Assembly (NCBI GenBank): GCA_965242735.1 | Contig: OZ251497.1 | Span: 2,790,001 to 2,854,000, forward strand | Length of the DNA stretch: 64,000 nt | Source: G958295645 sp965242735 | Lineage (GTDB): Bacteria > Gemmatimonadota > Gemmatimonadetes > Longimicrobiales > Gaopeijiaceae | Direction of reading: 5' to 3' | Shown here: piece after piece, positions 1 to 8,663 of the stretch | Numbering within the stretch: position 1 is the first letter of the stretch | Layout: each line of letters opens with the position of its first letter | Position numbers and translations under genes: made by a program | The notes under the pieces: model-generated | Told to the model about the DNA's origin: nothing | What the model saw: the letters and a program-made list of their open reading frames with translations, nothing else | The model's database searches: none

Positions 1-781
1 CGGCCTGCTCCTGGTCCTGCCGTTCGCTCAGACGCGCATCGAACTCGTTTGGCTCGTCGTCGCCGGCTTCTTTCTCGTCTTCTCCCTGCCGGCGCTGCAC
101 TGGCTGCCCAGCGGCGGCGGAGGCGACGAGACGATCGCCGAAGCCGCCCGCTCGGGACTGGTCGACTTGGCAGGAACCATCCGCGAGATCTGGGGCTTGA
201 AGGACCTTCGCAACTTCCTGCTCGCCTACTTCTTCTACGTCGACGGAGTCGTGACCATCATCGCGATGGCGGCCGTCGTGGCGGCGGGCACGTTCGGATT
301 CGATCAGGCCGAGACCATCGTCTTGTTCCTGATCGTCCAGTTCTCGGCCTTGGCTGGCGCGTTCGCGTTGGCCAAGCCCACGGACGTGTTCGGCCCCAAG
401 GCCGTGCTGAACGGCGTCTTGCTGTTGTGGATCGTCGCGGGCGTCTCGGCCTACTTCATCCAGGAAAAAACGACGTTCTACGTCCTGGCGGTGATTGCAG
501 GACTGGGATTGGGCGTCGTGCAGTCGGCGAGCCGCGTCGCGCTGTCCGCGCTGATTCCAAAGGGCAAGGAGGCCGTGATGTTCGGATTCTACGCCCTGTG
601 CGGGAAGTCCTCGTCCGTCATCGGACCCCTCCTGTTCGGCTACGCCACCCTGCTGGCCGGCGGCAACCAGCGCCCGGCCTTTCTCGTCCTGACCGCCCTC
701 TTCGTGATCGGTCTGGCGTTGCTCCAGCGGGTCGGCGGGCTCGGCCGGGGCAAGCTGGCGGGGGACGCCGCCCGGCCCTAG
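1..781 (+). CDS. MFS permease of the UMF1/Atg22 type, C-terminal part
   Basis: This is the 3' part of an integral membrane transporter; the reading frame is open to the left edge, so the start lies outside the window. The visible part of about 259 residues has at least six hydrophobic segments. A soluble linker rich in Gly and acidic residues sits between the first visible segment and the rest, as expected between the two halves of an MFS protein. The motifs NFLLAYFFYVDGV and SALIPKGKEAVMFGFYALCGK resemble the Atg22/UMF1 branch (FLLAFFLYNDG and IPKGREAEFFGFY in relatives). The substrate cannot be told. It points away from the next minus-strand block and is followed by a small toxin-antitoxin pair. 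Confidence 0.8.
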   Translation, partial: GLLLVLPFAQTRIELVWLVVAGFFLVFSLPALHWLPSGGGGDETIAEAARSGLVDLAGTIREIWGLKDLRNFLLAYFFYVDGVVTIIAMAAVVAAGTFGFDQAETIVLFLIVQFSALAGAFALAKPTDVFGPKAVLNGVLLLWIVAGVSAYFIQEKTTFYVLAVIAGLGLGVVQSASRVALSALIPKGKEAVMFGFYALCGKSSSVIGPLLFGYATLLAGGNQRPAFLVLTALFVIGLALLQRVGGLGRGKLAGDAARP

Positions 782-903
782 CACGGCTTCCTGGCGTGCG
801 GTCGCGATTCTGTCGGGCGGCGCTTGGTCCGTGCCTGGGAGACGCCCCCAGCCCGGCAAGTCGAAGTTGCGCTCCGAGCCGACGTGCGACCCCATATGGC
901 TTG

Positions 904-932
904 CCCATATTACCAAGTATGGTGAATATGGG
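904..932. promoter_or_regulatory. Inverted repeat upstream of vapB, likely autoregulatory operator
   Basis: CCCATATTACCA (904-915) and TGGTGAATATGGG (920-932) form an imperfect palindrome around a 4-base centre, with one extra G in the right arm. A further half-like copy, CCCATATGG, lies at 891-899. The dyad ends just before the vapB start and is far more AT-rich than its surroundings. VapB-type antitoxins usually repress their own promoter through such dyads, so an operator role is an inference from position and symmetry. Confidence 0.5.
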
Positions 933-935
933 AGC

Positions 936-1187
936 ATGAAGACCACCATCGACGTTCAGGACCACCTGCTGGCCCGGGCCAAGCGACACGCCAAGAAGAC
1001 GGGTCGTCCGCTCCGGGCCGTCGTGGAGGACGGACTGCGGATGGCTCTCGACGCCTCCCGCGAGCCTCCCCCGCCCTACCGCCTCCCCGATCTGAGCGCG
1101 GGCGACCCGTGCGGCCGCGATCCCCTCGCGGCCTATTCCTGGCAAGACCTGAGCGAAGTCGTCTACGGAGACCCCGACGCCCGGTGA
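936..1187 (+). CDS. vapB: VapB-type antitoxin
   Basis: A small protein of 83 residues beginning MKTTIDVQDHLLARAKRHA, the pattern of a VapB/DUF2191 antitoxin: a short N-terminal DNA-binding strand and helix, then a C-terminal toxin-binding tail ending LSEVVYGDPDAR. The ATG at 936 is chosen because the family begins with exactly this MKTTIxV segment. A longer reading frame upstream has no family character. It is expected to neutralise the PIN toxin encoded 204 bases downstream and to repress the pair through the palindrome at 904-932. The last codons of the gene are duplicated downstream (see the repeat entry). The unusual gap between antitoxin and toxin is filled by that duplication. Confidence 0.75.
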   Translation: MKTTIDVQDHLLARAKRHAKKTGRPLRAVVEDGLRMALDASREPPPPYRLPDLSAGDPCGRDPLAAYSWQDLSEVVYGDPDAR

Positions 1188-1389
1188 ACCCCGCCACGCA
1201 CGACGACGGCGGCGGTGCAGGCGCAGGCCGCGAAGTCGTCCACCAAGACCCCGACGCCCAGTGACCCCCGCCACGCACGACAATCTCCGGTCGGCGCTCG
1301 AAGCCGGAGTCCCCGCGAAGCGCGCAGAGGGCGCCGACGCAACGATCCGGAACGCGCACCACCGGTCGGCGCCCACAGCCGGAGACCCC
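1154..1389 (+). repeat. Duplicated antitoxin 3' end filling the vapB-vapC gap
   Basis: Positions 1154-1204, containing the end of vapB and its stop, recur at 1231-1281 with few changes (period 77). A second pair of similar segments, each beginning CCGGTCGGCG, lies at 1288-1314 and 1362-1389 (period 74). The pattern looks like two or three degenerate tandem copies of a unit of about 75 bases that starts inside the antitoxin gene. The result is a 204-base spacer where VapBC genes normally overlap or nearly touch. Confidence 0.75.
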
Positions 1390-1391
1390 TC

Positions 1392-1832
1392 TTGATCGCC
1401 GTCGACACGAACCTTCTCGTGTATGCTCACCGGCGGGAATCGGCCGCCCACGGCGCGGCCCGCCGACTCGTGCGGGGCCTGGCCGAGGGACCCCGCCCGT
1501 GGGCGATTCCGTGGCCGTGCTGCTACGAGTTCCTGTCGATCGTCACCAACCGGCGCATCTGGAAGGACGCGGCCACGCCGCCCGAGCGCGCGTGGCGCCA
1601 GCTTCGGGCATGGACGGATTCGCCCTCAAACCGCCTGCTCGGCGAGACGGACGGATTCCTCGAGATCGTCGGCGAGCTGTGCCGGCGTCCCAAAGTGCGG
1701 GGACCCGTCGTCCATGACGCTCGCGTGGCCGCCCTCTGCTTGGCCCACGGGGTCGAAGCTCTGCTGACTCGCGACCGCGATTTCCGAGCCTTTCCGGAAC
1801 TGCCCACGCGCGATCCGCTGGCGGGCGGATGA
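1392..1832 (+). CDS. vapC: VapC-type PIN-domain ribonuclease toxin
   Basis: A PIN-domain protein of 146 residues, predicted to cleave RNA when freed from its antitoxin. The acidic metal ligands of the fold are visible: Asp in AVDTNLLVYA near the N-terminus, Glu in CCYEFLSIV, and the Asp pair in VVHDARVAALC and LLTRDRDF near the C-terminus. TTG at 1392 is taken as the start because the PIN fold begins directly with IAVDTN, and GGAG lies 7 bases upstream. The frame stays open further upstream, but only through the repeat region. It forms a toxin-antitoxin pair with the gene at 936-1187. It appears intact. Confidence 0.8.
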   Translation: MIAVDTNLLVYAHRRESAAHGAARRLVRGLAEGPRPWAIPWPCCYEFLSIVTNRRIWKDAATPPERAWRQLRAWTDSPSNRLLGETDGFLEIVGELCRRPKVRGPVVHDARVAALCLAHGVEALLTRDRDFRAFPELPTRDPLAGG

Positions 1833-2021
1833 TCGGCAGGCGGCCCGGCCGCGCCGGACGTCGAGCGGCCGACTGACTTGCTCCGACGCAAAGACGGCGG
1901 TTCTCGCGTGGGACTGGTGCGGCTCGCGTTGCGTTCGCGGGACGGGTCGCCCGTCGCGCCAGCGCCCTGCTGAAGGCGACGCGACCGGTCACGCCTCAAA
2001 CGGCTGAAGGCCAAGCCTTGG

Positions 2022-3188
2022 TCACCGCGACCGCAAGACCTCCACCTTCAGCTTGGCCGCGAACTGCTGGAGCGACGCCTTGTCCCAGTAGGTCGCGAGG
2101 AAGTGGCCGTCCGGGGTCGCGTTCCAAACCGTGTACTGCTTGGCCACGGGCGTGCGCGCCAAGATGGCGCCGTCGGGAGACAGGACGACCCACAAGCTGG
2201 ACGAGCTGCCCTTCTCGGGGAACAGCTCCACCACATTGAGGATGGCGCCGTCCTCCAGCTCGTGAACGAACGAGGACCGGTTCCACGTCTGCCTGAACGT
2301 CCTTTTCGTCCCTGGGCCGTACGTCACGGCTCGGTCCCGCTCCGACGACGACACGATGCGCTCGTCTTCCACGAGCAACCGGGCCCCGTTGCCGTCGAGA
2401 TCCGCGTACCGCGTGATTCTGAACGGCGCCCGGGCCGAAAAGAGAAGGCCTCCGTCCCGCGTCGGAGCGACCGGCCCGCCCGCCGTGTAGTAGGCCGTTT
2501 CCCATTGCTTGTGGCCGGCGGCGTCGTGCCAGCTCTTCTGGTGTCGAAGCCGGTTGTCGTAGCGGTGAATCACGTATCGGGCCAGCCGGTGGCCTGGGGA
2601 GGTCCCAAAGTGGCCGGCCACGACGAATCCCCCGCCCGGCAGCGCTACCGGGACGCCCTGCGCCTCCGGCCTGCGCTCGTATCTGTCCAAGCTCTTGTCG
2701 GCGCCGAAGAAGCCCACCCGGCTCTCCCAGACTATCATGCCGCCCCCAGGCAGTCCGAGGATTCGACTGATGCTGCCGACTACCTCGCCGGGACCTTCGC
2801 CGCTTCGCAGCGCCAAGCCGGCCCCGTCCCCGCCAGCAGAAATCTGGTAGACCTCCTGAGTCTGCGAGTCCCCTATCCACACCGTCCCGTCCGGCCACTG
2901 CGCCATCCCTCTCGGGAAGGTGAAGCCCGGATCGCCCGGCGTCCTCCACACCTCGGTCACCGACACCTCGAGCGAATCGCCGCCTTGGAACGAGGCGGCC
3001 GCCGGACCCGGCCAAGCGACCGACAGGGCCAAGAAGGCCCCGGCGGCCGCCCTAGCTCGCCGTTTGGCAACCCTCTGGCAAGCACGACCCATCGATCGGA
3101 ATCCGCACGCCAACGCGGCAAAGTGTCGACCCGGCGAAACCGCGATCACGCTCCCCGCTCTGCGAGTCAGGGAAATGGACTTGGGCAT
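2022..3188 (-). CDS. Exported 6-bladed beta-propeller protein, paralogue 1
   Basis: A protein of 388 residues with a basic N-terminal stretch, then a hydrophobic signal-like segment (AAAGAFLALSVAWPGPAAA), then a repetitive beta-propeller domain with NHL-like turns such as MAQWPDGTVWIGDS near residue 95 and WNATPDGHFLATYW near the end. The ATG at 3188 has a purine-rich AGAAGGA 8 bases upstream. Other starts at 3197 or 3092 are possible. It is clearly a paralogue of the gene at 31903-33063: 388 versus 386 residues, the same N-terminal pattern, and shared motifs throughout. The molecular role is unknown. Such proteins are usually periplasmic or surface binding proteins. Confidence 0.7.
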   Translation of the reverse strand: MPKSISLTRRAGSVIAVSPGRHFAALACGFRSMGRACQRVAKRRARAAAGAFLALSVAWPGPAAASFQGGDSLEVSVTEVWRTPGDPGFTFPRGMAQWPDGTVWIGDSQTQEVYQISAGGDGAGLALRSGEGPGEVVGSISRILGLPGGGMIVWESRVGFFGADKSLDRYERRPEAQGVPVALPGGGFVVAGHFGTSPGHRLARYVIHRYDNRLRHQKSWHDAAGHKQWETAYYTAGGPVAPTRDGGLLFSARAPFRITRYADLDGNGARLLVEDERIVSSSERDRAVTYGPGTKRTFRQTWNRSSFVHELEDGAILNVVELFPEKGSSSSLWVVLSPDGAILARTPVAKQYTVWNATPDGHFLATYWDKASLQQFAAKLKVEVLRSR

Positions 3189-3354
3189 CGTGGACATCCT
3201 TCTCCGTCGGGAGTGAAACGGCCGCCGAGGGAGGAGCGCATCAAGGCCGCGTATCCGAACTGTAATGCATCCCCGTCCCCAGGCCCGCAAGGCAGGGGGG
3301 GGGCTGCAAGGCCCCGAGGGGACGCCGCTCTTGCCGGGCGGGACGCCGCCGCGA

Positions 3355-4479
3355 TCAGCCAGGCTTGCTTGCGACGGCGCCTCCCCAGGCGAAGCCCGCC
3401 AGCCCGCCCGGATGGTCTCTCCAGCGGTCCAGGGCGTCGCGCCAAGCGTCGAGCTGTTCGGGCGGCACGAGGCCGTGCTTGGTCACCGCCTCCACCGTCT
3501 CTTCCGAGAAGAACCATTCGCTCACGAAGCGATGGAAGAACGCACGGTCGTCCGCCGTGCGGAACAGCTCGAAGGATCCGTTCGCCCGCACGTTCTCCCA
3601 ACCGTCTTCCCGGAGCAAGCCGGCGATCTCTCGTCCCATCCCGGGATGCCCGCCGTTGGCCGACAGGAGGCCTGAAAACGTGGTCCAAGCGGCGGCGAGC
3701 TGTCCGAAGTCCGGCTCGATGAACGAGGAGGGCGTGTTGAGCTCGCGCACCGACAGCAGCCCGCCCGGCTTGAGCACGCGCTTCACTTCGGCCAGCACGG
3801 CCTGCGTGCCGGGGACGTGCATCAGGACCGCGTTGCAGTGGGCCGCGTCGAACTCGTCGTCTTCGAACGGCAACGCCGCCGCGTCGCCCTGCTGGAAGAA
3901 GGCGTTGTCGTGCCCGCCCGCCTTCGCCGCCGCCGTGGCGATGGCGATCTGCGATTCTTCCATGTCGATCCCGTGCAGCTCGCCCGGCGCCACCGCCTCG
4001 GCCAGTCCCACCGAAATCGACCCCGTGCCGCACCCGAAGTCCAAGACGCGCATGCCTCGCCGCAGCAGCGGCAAGAGATCGGCGGCATGGCTTTGGGCGC
4101 TCCGCCGCTCGAGGACGCGGCGAAACTCGTCGCCGTACCCCATCGTGTATGTCCCGCCGGTCCCGCCCTCGCCGCCCTCGCCGCTCCTCGGCGGGTCCTC
4201 CGCGTCGCGCTTTCCGCCCGCCTCGCCGAACGCCTCCCGCAGCCGCGAATAGCCGTCGCGCAGCTCCGTCGCCAGCTTCTCCGCCGTCTCGCGCACTTCG
4301 TCGGTCACGTCGCTCAGCTCGACGTCGGCGACGCGCGACACGAACGCCTTCCACTTCTCCTCCATCTTGTCGAGCTCGTCGCCCGCTCCCGCCTTGGCGC
4401 GCCGGGCCCGCTCCCGCAGCTCGTCGCGCTCCCGCTCCAGCCGCGCCTTGATCTTGTCGATGTATTCGTTCCAGTCCAT
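3355..4479 (-). CDS. SAM-dependent methyltransferase with N-terminal coiled coil
   Basis: A protein of 374 residues. Residues 1-90 are highly charged and heptad-like (KIKARLERERDELRERARRA), predicting a coiled coil. A Gly-rich linker around 98-112 follows. From about 140 a class I methyltransferase domain shows motif I VLDFGCGTG at 146-153, an acidic GIDMEES after strand 2, and motif DAAHCNAVLMHV with LKPGGLL later. The start at 4479 is preceded by AGGGAGA at a good distance. The substrate is unknown. It is transcribed away from arsM, with 188 bases between the two starts that must hold divergent promoters. Confidence 0.75.
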   Translation of the reverse strand: MDWNEYIDKIKARLERERDELRERARRAKAGAGDELDKMEEKWKAFVSRVADVELSDVTDEVRETAEKLATELRDGYSRLREAFGEAGGKRDAEDPPRSGEGGEGGTGGTYTMGYGDEFRRVLERRSAQSHAADLLPLLRRGMRVLDFGCGTGSISVGLAEAVAPGELHGIDMEESQIAIATAAAKAGGHDNAFFQQGDAAALPFEDDEFDAAHCNAVLMHVPGTQAVLAEVKRVLKPGGLLSVRELNTPSSFIEPDFGQLAAAWTTFSGLLSANGGHPGMGREIAGLLREDGWENVRANGSFELFRTADDRAFFHRFVSEWFFSEETVEAVTKHGLVPPEQLDAWRDALDRWRDHPGGLAGFAWGGAVASKPG

Positions 4480-4667
4480 CCCGAGTCTCCCTGGTTGGTG
4501 TGCTTGGTCGTTTCCGCCGGACGCGCGCCGTCGCTCGGTCTTGGTCGCGCCCCCTCTCAACGTTATCGTCGAATCTCGCCTCATCAAGGCTCAAGAAACG
4601 AACGCCGACGCTCGGGCGCGGCTTCGACGTCGCGCCCGGCGTCGGCAAGAACCAAGGAGTTCCAAGC

Positions 4668-5492
4668 ATGGGAATCGTTGCAAGCGAAGTGCGCCAGGCC
4701 GTCCGCGAGAGGTATGCGCAAAGCGCGACAGAGGGGGACGGATGCTGCGGGCCGGCCGGATGTTGCGGCGAGGCCTCGGCGTCGGAGATGGGCTTGGCGG
4801 TGGGGTACGACGAGAAGGACTTGGCGGACGCGCCGGAGGGAGCCAACCTGGGACTGGGATGCGGGAACCCCGTCGCGCTGGCTTCGTTGTCGCCGGGGGA
4901 GACGGTCGTCGATCTCGGGTCGGGCGCGGGCTTCGACTGCTTCCTGGCGGCGCGCAGGGTGGGCGAGGAGGGAAGGGTCGTCGGCGTGGACATGACGCCC
5001 GAGATGGTCGAGCGGGCGCGCGCCAACGCGGCCAAGGCCGGCGCCGGGAACGTCGAGTTTCGGCTGGGCGAGATCGAAGCGCTGCCGGTGGGCGACGACG
5101 TGGCCGACGTCGTCATCTCCAACTGCGTGCTCAACCTGTCGGCCGACCGTCCCAAGGTGCTGTCCGAGGCGTTGCGGGTGCTCAAGCCCGGCGGCAGGCT
5201 GATGATCTCCGACTTGATCTCGGAGCGGCCTCCGCCCGACTTCGTGGCCGCTTCCAAGGGCGCGATGGTCGGGTGCCTGCCCGTGGCCGTGTCCGAGTAC
5301 GAGCGCGACTTGGCGGCCGCCGGCTTCGCCGAGGTCTCGATCGACATGGGCGGCGCCTACCCGGCGGAGCACGTCCTGGGCGATCCCCAGGTCCAGGCGG
5401 TCGTGAGCGACGATCCGGCCCGCGGGGCGGAAGCCCGCGAGTTCGCGCAGTCCATCCACGGCGGAGCGATCCAAGCCGTCAAGCCCGCGTGA
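4668..5492 (+). CDS. arsM: Arsenite S-adenosylmethionine methyltransferase
   Basis: A protein of 274 residues that should methylate trivalent arsenic using SAM. It has the class I motif VVDLGSGAGFDCFLAA at about 80-95 and VDMTPEM after strand 2. The three cysteines expected for arsenite binding are present at 65 (GLGCGNP), 153 (ISNCVLN) and 203 (VGCLPV). An extra N-terminal double CC pair (GCCGPAGCCG) is typical of bacterial ArsM. AAGGAG at 4654-4659 supports the ATG at 4668. No arsR, acr3 or arsC is seen nearby. The stop overlaps the start of the next gene by 4 bases (GTGA), so the two are translationally coupled. Confidence 0.88.
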   Translation: MGIVASEVRQAVRERYAQSATEGDGCCGPAGCCGEASASEMGLAVGYDEKDLADAPEGANLGLGCGNPVALASLSPGETVVDLGSGAGFDCFLAARRVGEEGRVVGVDMTPEMVERARANAAKAGAGNVEFRLGEIEALPVGDDVADVVISNCVLNLSADRPKVLSEALRVLKPGGRLMISDLISERPPPDFVAASKGAMVGCLPVAVSEYERDLAAAGFAEVSIDMGGAYPAEHVLGDPQVQAVVSDDPARGAEAREFAQSIHGGAIQAVKPA

Positions 5493-7696
5493 CCGTCGGC
5501 AGCCCGCGCGGCGTCCTCAAGGCGGCGTTGCTGCTCGCCGTCGCGCCGCAGGTCGGGGCCGGGCAGGCGCCGCCCGCCGAGCTGCCGCCGCCTCCAACCG
5601 GCTCCGCCGCGGCAATCCGGGCGGTCCGGGCGCCGTCGCCTCCGGCCATCGACGCGGTTTTGGACGAGCCGTTCTGGGCCTTGGCCGAGACGGTCGCCGA
5701 CTTCCGCCAGCGCGTGCCCGTCGATGGGGCCGTCGCGTCGGAGCGCACCGAACTGCGCGTCGCCTTCGACGAGGACAATCTCTACTTCGCGCTCGTGCTG
5801 CACGACTCCGATCCGGACGCCATCCGCCGGAGCATCCTCCATCGAGAAGGCCGCATCGACCAGGACGACAACATCCGCATCGGCCTCGACACGTACCTCG
5901 ACCGCCGCAACGCGTACATCTTCGAGATCAATCCCTTCGGCACGCAGGGCGACGCGCTCATCACCGACGAGTCCATGACGCTCGCCGACTGGAACTGGGA
6001 AGGCGTCTACGAGAGCGAGGCGCGCATCACCGAAGCGGGGTGGGTCGTCGAGGCGGCCGTTCCCTTCACGACCATCCGGTTCGCCGACGAGCCCGAGCCC
6101 ACCATGGGCATCCTCGTCGAGCGCACGATCCGGCGAAAGAACGAATTCGTCTATTGGCCGCACGTGGGCCAGGAATTCCGTTCCGGATTGACCCAAGTGT
6201 CGCAGTACGCCACGCTGACGGGCTTGGAAGACCTGCGCCGGGGCCGCTACATGGAGGCCAAGCCCTTCGCCGTTGCCGGACGGACGGAGCTGGGCGCCGG
6301 CGGCGGCGACGAAGGAGAGGGGCGCACGCTGCGCGAGCTCGGCCTCGACTTCAAGTACGCCGTCACGTCCAACCTGACGCTGGACGCGACCGTCAACCCC
6401 GACTTCGCCCAGGTGGAGGCCGACAACGTCCAGATCAACCTGACGCGGTTCGGCCTCTTCTTCCCCGAAAAGCGCGAGTTCTTCCTGGAGCGCGCGGGGC
6501 TCTTCGACTTCGGCGACTCGCGCGAGACCGAAGTCTTCTTCAGCCGGCGCGTGGGCATCGTCAACGACATCGCCGGCGGAGCCCGGCTCACGGGACAGGC
6601 GGGGCCGGTGTCGATCGGGGCCTTGAGCCTGTTCACGCGAGACGCGCAGGACGAGCGCGGGCGAACGGCGCCGGGCGGGCTCAACTCGGTCCTGCGGCTG
6701 CGCGCCGACCCGGCGCCCCGGACGACGGTGGGCGGAATCTTCACGTCCCTGGACACGGACGCCGCCACCAATCGCGTGGCGGGCCTGGACGCCCAACTGC
6801 GCTTCGCGGGCTCCAGCTCGGTGGTCGGCTGGGCCGCGCGCTCCTTCCGAGAGGACGGCCCCGCGGCCACCGCAGGCGCGCTGAACATCGAGCTCGCCAG
6901 CCGCACGCTCTCGGCGAGCGCCGGATACACGCAGGTGCCGCGGGACTTCGAGCCCGCGCTGGGGTTCGTCCGCCGTCGCGACATGCGGCGCTACACGGCG
7001 TCCGCAGCGGCCTTCCCGCGATTCGAGAAGAGCGGATGGGCACGGCAATTGGTCGCCGCGCTCAACGGCGAGTACGTCGAGGGGCTCGCCGGCGACAAGC
7101 AGAGCGCGAGCGTCCTCTCGCACACCATGCTGACGTTCGAGTCCGGCGACTGGGTCATGGTGAACCTGCGCCGTCGCGGCGAGGCCCTGCGGACGCCCGT
7201 CCGAATCCAGGGGCGCGAACTGGCCGCCGCCGACTACGGATTCTCGACTGTGGACGTGCGCTTTCGCACCAACGAGAGCCGTCGCTTCTCGGCCCGCGGC
7301 GCGCTGTCGGCCGGCGGCTTCTGGAGCGGCGAACGAACCGGCGTTTCGTTCGGAGGGGCATGGAAGACCGGTCCCCATCTCACGCTGGGCGGCGACTTCA
7401 CCTGGAACGACGTCAGCTTGCCCGTCGCGGACGGCGACTTCTCCACCCGCCTGGCGAGCCTGACCGTCCTGGGGGCCGTCAGCCGGTCGCTCTTCGCCAA
7501 CGCCCTGGTCCAGTGGGACGACGTGTCGGACGTCGTCCGAGCCAACGTTCGCGTCAACTGGATCCACACGCCGGGCAGCGACCTCTTCGTGGTCTTCGAC
7601 ACGGGCTACTTCGCGGGCGACCCGCTGGACCCGCGATCGGACCGGTGGCGCTGGCGCACCGGCGTGGTCAAGCTGACGTACCTGAAAGCGTTCTGA
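5489..7696 (+). CDS. Carbohydrate-binding family 9 / DUF5916 outer-membrane protein
   Basis: A protein of 735 residues. An N-terminal signal-like segment (LKAALLLAVAPQVGAGQA) is followed by a CBM9-like domain (about 50-200) with AIDAVLDEPFW and ELRVAFDEDNLYFAL. A large region with DUF5916 hallmarks follows: TLDATVNPDFAQVEADN and LFFPEKREFFLE. The C-terminal third alternates polar and hydrophobic residues and ends LTYLKAF, a terminal Phe as in outer-membrane barrels. The start is GTG at 5489, overlapping the arsM stop. The function is unknown. The coupling to arsM is unexpected, since no link between the families is known to me. Confidence 0.75.
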   Translation: MTVGSPRGVLKAALLLAVAPQVGAGQAPPAELPPPPTGSAAAIRAVRAPSPPAIDAVLDEPFWALAETVADFRQRVPVDGAVASERTELRVAFDEDNLYFALVLHDSDPDAIRRSILHREGRIDQDDNIRIGLDTYLDRRNAYIFEINPFGTQGDALITDESMTLADWNWEGVYESEARITEAGWVVEAAVPFTTIRFADEPEPTMGILVERTIRRKNEFVYWPHVGQEFRSGLTQVSQYATLTGLEDLRRGRYMEAKPFAVAGRTELGAGGGDEGEGRTLRELGLDFKYAVTSNLTLDATVNPDFAQVEADNVQINLTRFGLFFPEKREFFLERAGLFDFGDSRETEVFFSRRVGIVNDIAGGARLTGQAGPVSIGALSLFTRDAQDERGRTAPGGLNSVLRLRADPAPRTTVGGIFTSLDTDAATNRVAGLDAQLRFAGSSSVVGWAARSFREDGPAATAGALNIELASRTLSASAGYTQVPRDFEPALGFVRRRDMRRYTASAAAFPRFEKSGWARQLVAALNGEYVEGLAGDKQSASVLSHTMLTFESGDWVMVNLRRRGEALRTPVRIQGRELAAADYGFSTVDVRFRTNESRRFSARGALSAGGFWSGERTGVSFGGAWKTGPHLTLGGDFTWNDVSLPVADGDFSTRLASLTVLGAVSRSLFANALVQWDDVSDVVRANVRVNWIHTPGSDLFVVFDTGYFAGDPLDPRSDRWRWRTGVVKLTYLKAF

Positions 7697-7710
7697 CCGA
7701 GAGAATTCGT

Positions 7711-7727
7711 TCGGCCCTCAGGGCCGA
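7711..7727. terminator. Hairpin after the DUF5916 gene
   Basis: TCGGCCC (7711-7717) and GGGCCGA (7721-7727) form a perfect 7-base stem with a TCA loop, 14 bases past the stop of the plus-strand gene. There is no clear T run. It sits between convergent genes and could end transcription from the left. The rest of 7697-7916 shows no coding signal. Confidence 0.4.
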
Positions 7728-7916
7728 CGAGCACTTGCCGGGCGTCCTGTCTCGGGCGGCGTCCAGTACGGCCGAAAAGTGCGCTAGCACGGTCTTCCTG
7801 CGCCGCTCGGGGAACGCCCGCGACGTCTTCGGGCGGCACCCCCGGGCCGGCAAGCAATTCCGCGTAGTCTCGTGGCCGCCGAAGCAGTGGTCCGGCGGTC
7901 CTCGGGGCGGCGAGGG

Positions 7917-8663
7917 CTAACGTCCGGCTCCGGCCATCCTTCCGCTCGATGCGGCCCTGCGGACCCCCAGCGCTCCCAGCGCCGTCCATGCTCCGGCGTA
8001 GATCGCAGTGCGGAGCAGCGCTCCGGGCGGCGACCCGCCGTCGCCGCCGCGGACCCAGCGGGCCGTGGCGTTCACGTCTTCAAGGGGAAATAACATCTCC
8101 AACACGACCCGCGTCGCGAACCGCTCCTCGAGGCCCGGCCGGAGTTCGGCCAGGATAGCACCAGCGACACTGATCGCGCCGAAGGCGATCAAGGCCATCC
8201 GAGCCCCTCCGGGCAGCCAAGCCGACAGTCCGAATCCGACCGCGACGATCGTCAGGACCACAGCCACCATCCACGGCGCCTCCAGCATGGGATGCGACTC
8301 CAGGCCCCAGTCTGCGAGCACGGCCACGCCGGACAACGCGCCGATCCAGAGCATCGCGAGGCCGGCGCCGACCGCCGCGGTTTCCGCGAACCTCGCCAAG
8401 TAGAACGTCACCGGACTGACGGCGCGCTGCATCCAGAAGACCGCATGTCCCCGGCGAAAGTCCGCGCACACGTCGGCAAGCAAGACAGCCAGAACAACCG
8501 TTCCGACGGGCGCCAAGACCGTGAAGACCTCTTCTACGCGCCCCCCGTACCAGAACAGGCAGAGCAACGCCCCCATGACGGCGAAGAACGTCCACAGCGT
8601 CCGGCGGTGCGGCGACAACGCCAACGCCATCCGGGCCGCGACAGGGACCAGTTGGCGGCTCAA
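7917..8663 (-). CDS. ABC transporter permease, ABC-2-like
   Basis: A protein of 248 residues with about six hydrophobic segments (for example LWTFFAVMGALLCLFWYGG near residue 25 and a C-terminal alanine-rich one), and no enzyme motif. It starts within the end of the ATPase gene (ATGA overlap at 8660-8663), so the two form one transporter. The layout of a single ATPase and a single small permease fits an ABC-2 type exporter. It is the last gene of a cassette that begins with an exported Cys-rich small protein and a propeller protein, which hints that one of these or a related peptide is the cargo. No close family is recognised. Confidence 0.65.
   Translation of the reverse strand: MSRQLVPVAARMALALSPHRRTLWTFFAVMGALLCLFWYGGRVEEVFTVLAPVGTVVLAVLLADVCADFRRGHAVFWMQRAVSPVTFYLARFAETAAVGAGLAMLWIGALSGVAVLADWGLESHPMLEAPWMVAVVLTIVAVGFGLSAWLPGGARMALIAFGAISVAGAILAELRPGLEERFATRVVLEMLFPLEDVNATARWVRGGDGGSPPGALLRTAIYAGAWTALGALGVRRAASSGRMAGAGR

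Noticed and set aside
1833..2021. Hairpin GACGGG-TCG-CCCGTC at 1941-1955 as a terminator of vapC
   Set aside because: A 6-base stem in such GC-rich DNA is expected by chance and no T run follows.
3167..4252. Long open frames antisense to the methyltransferase gene
   Set aside because: They mirror the real gene in high-GC DNA; composition and lack of motifs show they are not coding.
4367..5488. A much longer N-terminal extension of the DUF5916 frame (over 1100 residues in all)
   Set aside because: The extension is Arg/Gly-rich, overlaps the intact arsM gene in another frame and has no family match; GTG at 5489 gives a normal signal-like start.
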